A stretch of DNA of 64,000 nt from Tritonibacter aquimaris (GTDB lineage: Bacteria > Pseudomonadota > Alphaproteobacteria > Rhodobacterales > Rhodobacteraceae): the NCBI RefSeq assembly GCF_009617595.1, contig NZ_WIXK01000002.1, forward strand, positions 434,001 to 498,000. The letters run 5' to 3'. The stretch's first letter is position 1, and every line of letters begins with the position of its first letter. Made by a program: the position numbers and the translations under genes. Under the pieces are notes generated by a model. That model saw nothing but the letters and a program-made list of their open reading frames with translations, was not told the origin of the DNA and did not search any database. This document shows, in pieces, positions 61,690-64,000 of this stretch.

Positions 61690-63042
61690 ATGGTGATGCA
61701 GTGGGATCAACTACTGAATGCGGGCTGCCTGTGCCGCCCCACCTATGAACATCAGCCGCAGCGCCCGTTCTATCAGCAAGACTATGACCGGATCCTGTTT
61801 TCCGAACCGTTCCGGCGGCTGGCGCAGAAAACCCAGGTGCACCCGCTTTATGACAATGATCATGTGCACCACCGGATGATCCACTCGATGGAAACCTCAA
61901 GCGTGGGGCGCTCTTTGGGGATGGAAGTGGGGCAACGCCTGGTGGATCTGGGCCGTTTGCGCGAGGGTCAGCAGTATCAGATGGCGGGCGTGGTTCAGGC
62001 CGCCTGTCTGGTGCATGACATCGGCAATCCACCGTTTGGCCATTCCGGCGAAGAGAGCATCGGCGACTGGTTCGCCAAGCAGTTCCGTTTTGACACCGGG
62101 CTCGCGAGCGGCATTGCCACCCCGCAGCGGGCCGAGTTCGAAGCCTTTGAAGGCAATGCGCAGGGGTTTCGCATTGTCTCCAAACTTGAAATGGCGCGCC
62201 GCGACGGTGGTATGCGGCTGAGCTATGCAACGCTTGGTGCCTTTGCCAAATATCCCTGCACAGCCGAGGCCAAGGCCCTGAGCACGGAAAACTATGTGGG
62301 CCTCAAAAAGTTTGGGGTGTTTCACGGGGAACAGACGCTGTTTGCCGAGGCCGCCGAAGCCTTGGGCCTGCCACAAGAAGGCACCGGGGGCACGCGCTGG
62401 TGGCGGCGTCACCCGCTGGCCTTTCTGGTCGAGGCGGCTGATGACATCTGCTACCGCATTCTGGACATTGAAGACGCGGCCACCGTTGGGGACCTCGATC
62501 GTGACACGGTGACGGAGCTTTTGGAGCAGATCACCGGTAAGCCCAACGATCCCCGCGCCAGCGAGATGAATATCAAAGACCGCGTTGGCATGTTGCGCGC
62601 ATTGGCGATTGGTTCCTCCATTCAGGCGGCGGTGGATGCCTTTGTTGAAAATTACGACGCCATTATGCTGGGTGAGTTTAACGATGGGCTGATGGAGGTC
62701 TCCGCCAAGGCGGATGCGTTCAAACAGCTGAAGGAACTTTCCAACAATCGAATCTTTGTGGCCCGCCGCAAGACCGAGCTGGAAGTTCTTGGCCGCCAGG
62801 TGCTCCATTCTATCCTTGATCACTTCCATGAGCTGTTTGTTGATCTGCGCGCCTGTGACTGGGAGCAAGAGCGCTTTTTGCAGCAACATGGCTATTGGGC
62901 CAAACTCATCCGTGCGGTGGATCTGGATCTGCGGGGGGTGAACGACGCCTATAGCGCAGCCCACGCGCTGGGGGATTTTGTCTCTGGCATGACGGATCGC
63001 TATGCGGTGCGGGTACGGGATATGGTGACGGGCACGCTCTGA
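61690..63042 (+). CDS. dgt: dGTP triphosphohydrolase (dGTPase)
   Basis: 450 aa HD-domain enzyme. ATG 61690 with AGGAG upstream. HRMIHSMETSSVGRSLG, HDIGNPPFGHSGEE (metal HD) and FLVEAADDICYRILDIEDA are diagnostic. Follows tauE closely, ends in a bidirectional terminator. Confidence 0.94.
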   Translation: MVMQWDQLLNAGCLCRPTYEHQPQRPFYQQDYDRILFSEPFRRLAQKTQVHPLYDNDHVHHRMIHSMETSSVGRSLGMEVGQRLVDLGRLREGQQYQMAGVVQAACLVHDIGNPPFGHSGEESIGDWFAKQFRFDTGLASGIATPQRAEFEAFEGNAQGFRIVSKLEMARRDGGMRLSYATLGAFAKYPCTAEAKALSTENYVGLKKFGVFHGEQTLFAEAAEALGLPQEGTGGTRWWRRHPLAFLVEAADDICYRILDIEDAATVGDLDRDTVTELLEQITGKPNDPRASEMNIKDRVGMLRALAIGSSIQAAVDAFVENYDAIMLGEFNDGLMEVSAKADAFKQLKELSNNRIFVARRKTELEVLGRQVLHSILDHFHELFVDLRACDWEQERFLQQHGYWAKLIRAVDLDLRGVNDAYSAAHALGDFVSGMTDRYAVRVRDMVTGTL

Positions 63043-63086
63043 TCCGATCACACACTGATCCGATCACACATTAAAGTGCACAAAAC

Positions 63087-63120
63087 AAAAAACCCCGGCC
63101 ACAATGGCCGGGGTTTTTTT
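63087..63120. terminator. Bidirectional terminator between dgt and pckA
   Basis: Near-perfect stem AAAACCCCGGCC / GGCCGGGGTTTT with loop ACAAT, A tract before and T tract after, so it can stop both convergent transcripts. Confidence 0.95.
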
Positions 63121-63139
63121 GTGTTTACTGTAACGTGCC

Positions 63140-64000
63140 TTAGCCGATGGCAGAGGCTTTTACGTCTTCGTCGATGTAGGGCAGATACTGCTCAAAGTTG
63201 CTGGAGAACATCTGAACCAGTTTCGCAGCCTGCGCATCATAGGCTTCTGGGTTGTCCCAGGTGCGGCGCGGATCCAGCAGAACTTCTGCAACACCCGGTA
63301 CGGTCACCGGTACATCAAAGCCAAAGTTTGCATCCTTGCGGAACTCTGCTTCTGCGAGCGAGCCATCCAGCGCTGCGGTCAGCAGTGCGCGGGTTGCCTT
63401 GATCGGCATACGCGAACCGGTGCCATATGCGCCGCCGGTCCAGCCGGTGTTCACCAGCCAGCAGGTTGCACCATGCTCAGCGATCTTTTCACGCAGCAGG
63501 TTGCCATAGGCTTCGGGGCGACGCGGCATGAAAGGTGCGCCAAAGCAGGTGGAGAATGTTGGCTCCGGCTCGGTCACGCCGCGCTCGGTTCCAGCCACCT
63601 TGGAGGTGAAGCCAGACAGGAAGTGATACATCGCCTGCGCCGGGGTAAGGCGCGCGATCGGAGGCAGAACACCAAAGGCATCACATGTCAGCATGATGAT
63701 GTTTTTCGGGTGACCACCACGGGCGCTCTCGGATGCATTGGAGATGTAATGCAGCGGGTAGGCGCAACGCATGTTTGCGGTCAGGCTGTCGTCGTTGAAA
63801 TCCAGCTCTTTGGTTTCCTCGTCGAACACCATGTTTTCAATCACGGTGCCGAACTTGGAGGTGGTTGCAAAGATCTCAGGCTCAGCTTCCGCGTTCAGGT
63901 TGATGGTCTTGGCGTAGCAGCCACCTTCAAAGTTGAAGGTACCGTTGTTGGCCCAGCCGTGCTCATCGTCACCAATCAAAACGCGGTTCGGATCGGCAGA
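63140..64000 (-). CDS. pckA: Phosphoenolpyruvate carboxykinase (ATP), 5' end cut
   Basis: C-terminal 286 residues are visible; the N-terminal part lies beyond the right edge. The frame runs open to base 64000 ([16 protein letters not shown]). Visible blocks: [46 protein letters not shown] (P-loop region downstream), [35 protein letters not shown]. First step of gluconeogenesis from C4 acids. Confidence 0.95.
   Translation of the reverse strand, partial: SADPNRVLIGDDEHGWANNGTFNFEGGCYAKTINLNAEAEPEIFATTSKFGTVIENMVFDEETKELDFNDDSLTANMRCAYPLHYISNASESARGGHPKNIIMLTCDAFGVLPPIARLTPAQAMYHFLSGFTSKVAGTERGVTEPEPTFSTCFGAPFMPRRPEAYGNLLREKIAEHGATCWLVNTGWTGGAYGTGSRMPIKATRALLTAALDGSLAEAEFRKDANFGFDVPVTVPGVAEVLLDPRRTWDNPEAYDAQAAKLVQMFSSNFEQYLPYIDEDVKASAIG

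Noticed and set aside
1-64000. tRNA, rRNA, CRISPR arrays, IS elements, phage genes
   Set aside because: No T-arm motif with a cloverleaf, no spaced repeats, no transposase or integrase was seen while reading through the window; a tRNAscan or IS search would settle it.

Overview
The window is a stretch of core chromosome from a marine-type alphaproteobacterium of the Rhodobacteraceae, most likely the Roseobacter group. The signs are: a separate F0 ATP synthase operon with both b and b' subunits (atpI-atpB-atpE-atpX-atpF), a MipZ division-positioning ATPase, methylsuccinyl-CoA dehydrogenase of the ethylmalonyl-CoA pathway, and the alphaproteobacterial string rpoZ-rsh-pdxJ-acpS-lepB-rnc-era-recO. 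I see no insertion sequence, prophage, CRISPR array, tRNA or rRNA. Genus cannot be fixed from the sequence alone.

Layout. 1-3060: ugpB-ugpA-ugpE (glycerol-3-phosphate uptake, minus strand, 3' end cut), with a terminator-like hairpin between ugpB and ugpA and a weak PHO-box-like site upstream. 3560-7397: a class III nucleotide cyclase, an unknown membrane-anchored exported protein, a serine hydrolase and mipZ. 7588-17599: a minus-strand translation cluster (ffh, four overlapping GNAT acetyltransferases, chorismate mutase, rpsP, bluB, a 48-aa membrane protein, rimM, trmD, rplS, rpmE). Inverted genes (a kinase-like phosphotransferase and an azoreductase) are lodged in it, and a hairpin-rich segment lies upstream of ffh. 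18024-24937: a membrane-SRPBCC protein, a degenerate EF-G-like protein, a prolyl-tRNA editing protein, a LysR regulator with a DMT exporter, an ArsR regulator and a second DMT exporter.

25158-27834: the F0 operon with a strong hairpin after atpE and a terminator. 27988-30946: an orphan PstB-like ATPase with damaged motifs, a FadR-type regulator and an aminotransferase. 31195-34650: smc. 34719-41717: small exported protein, lytic transglycosylase, cbiB-cobD (cobalamin), glutathionyl-hydroquinone reductase, a small unknown, a VOC protein and a PatB-like C-S lyase. 41817-43794: def-def2-fmt, where def2 has lost two catalytic residues. 43816-46860: two YmgE-like membrane proteins, a TRIC-like channel, rnhA, a LysE exporter and a NYN-domain protein.

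46999-58532: folK, then rpoZ-rsh-DUF2062-pdxJ-lysE-acpS-lepB-rnc, an inverted multicopper oxidase, era, DUF1491, a small membrane protein and recO. 58516-64000: META-domain lipoprotein, mcd, a TauE/SafE permease, dgt, a strong bidirectional terminator and the C-terminal part of pckA.

Most of the window is housekeeping. The unusual signals are the pseudo-enzyme paralogues (EF-G-like, PDF-like, PstB-like), the four coupled acetyltransferases behind ffh, the structured region upstream of ffh, and the small membrane protein coupled to bluB and rimM. Start sites were chosen by Shine-Dalgarno position and family length. No database search was possible.
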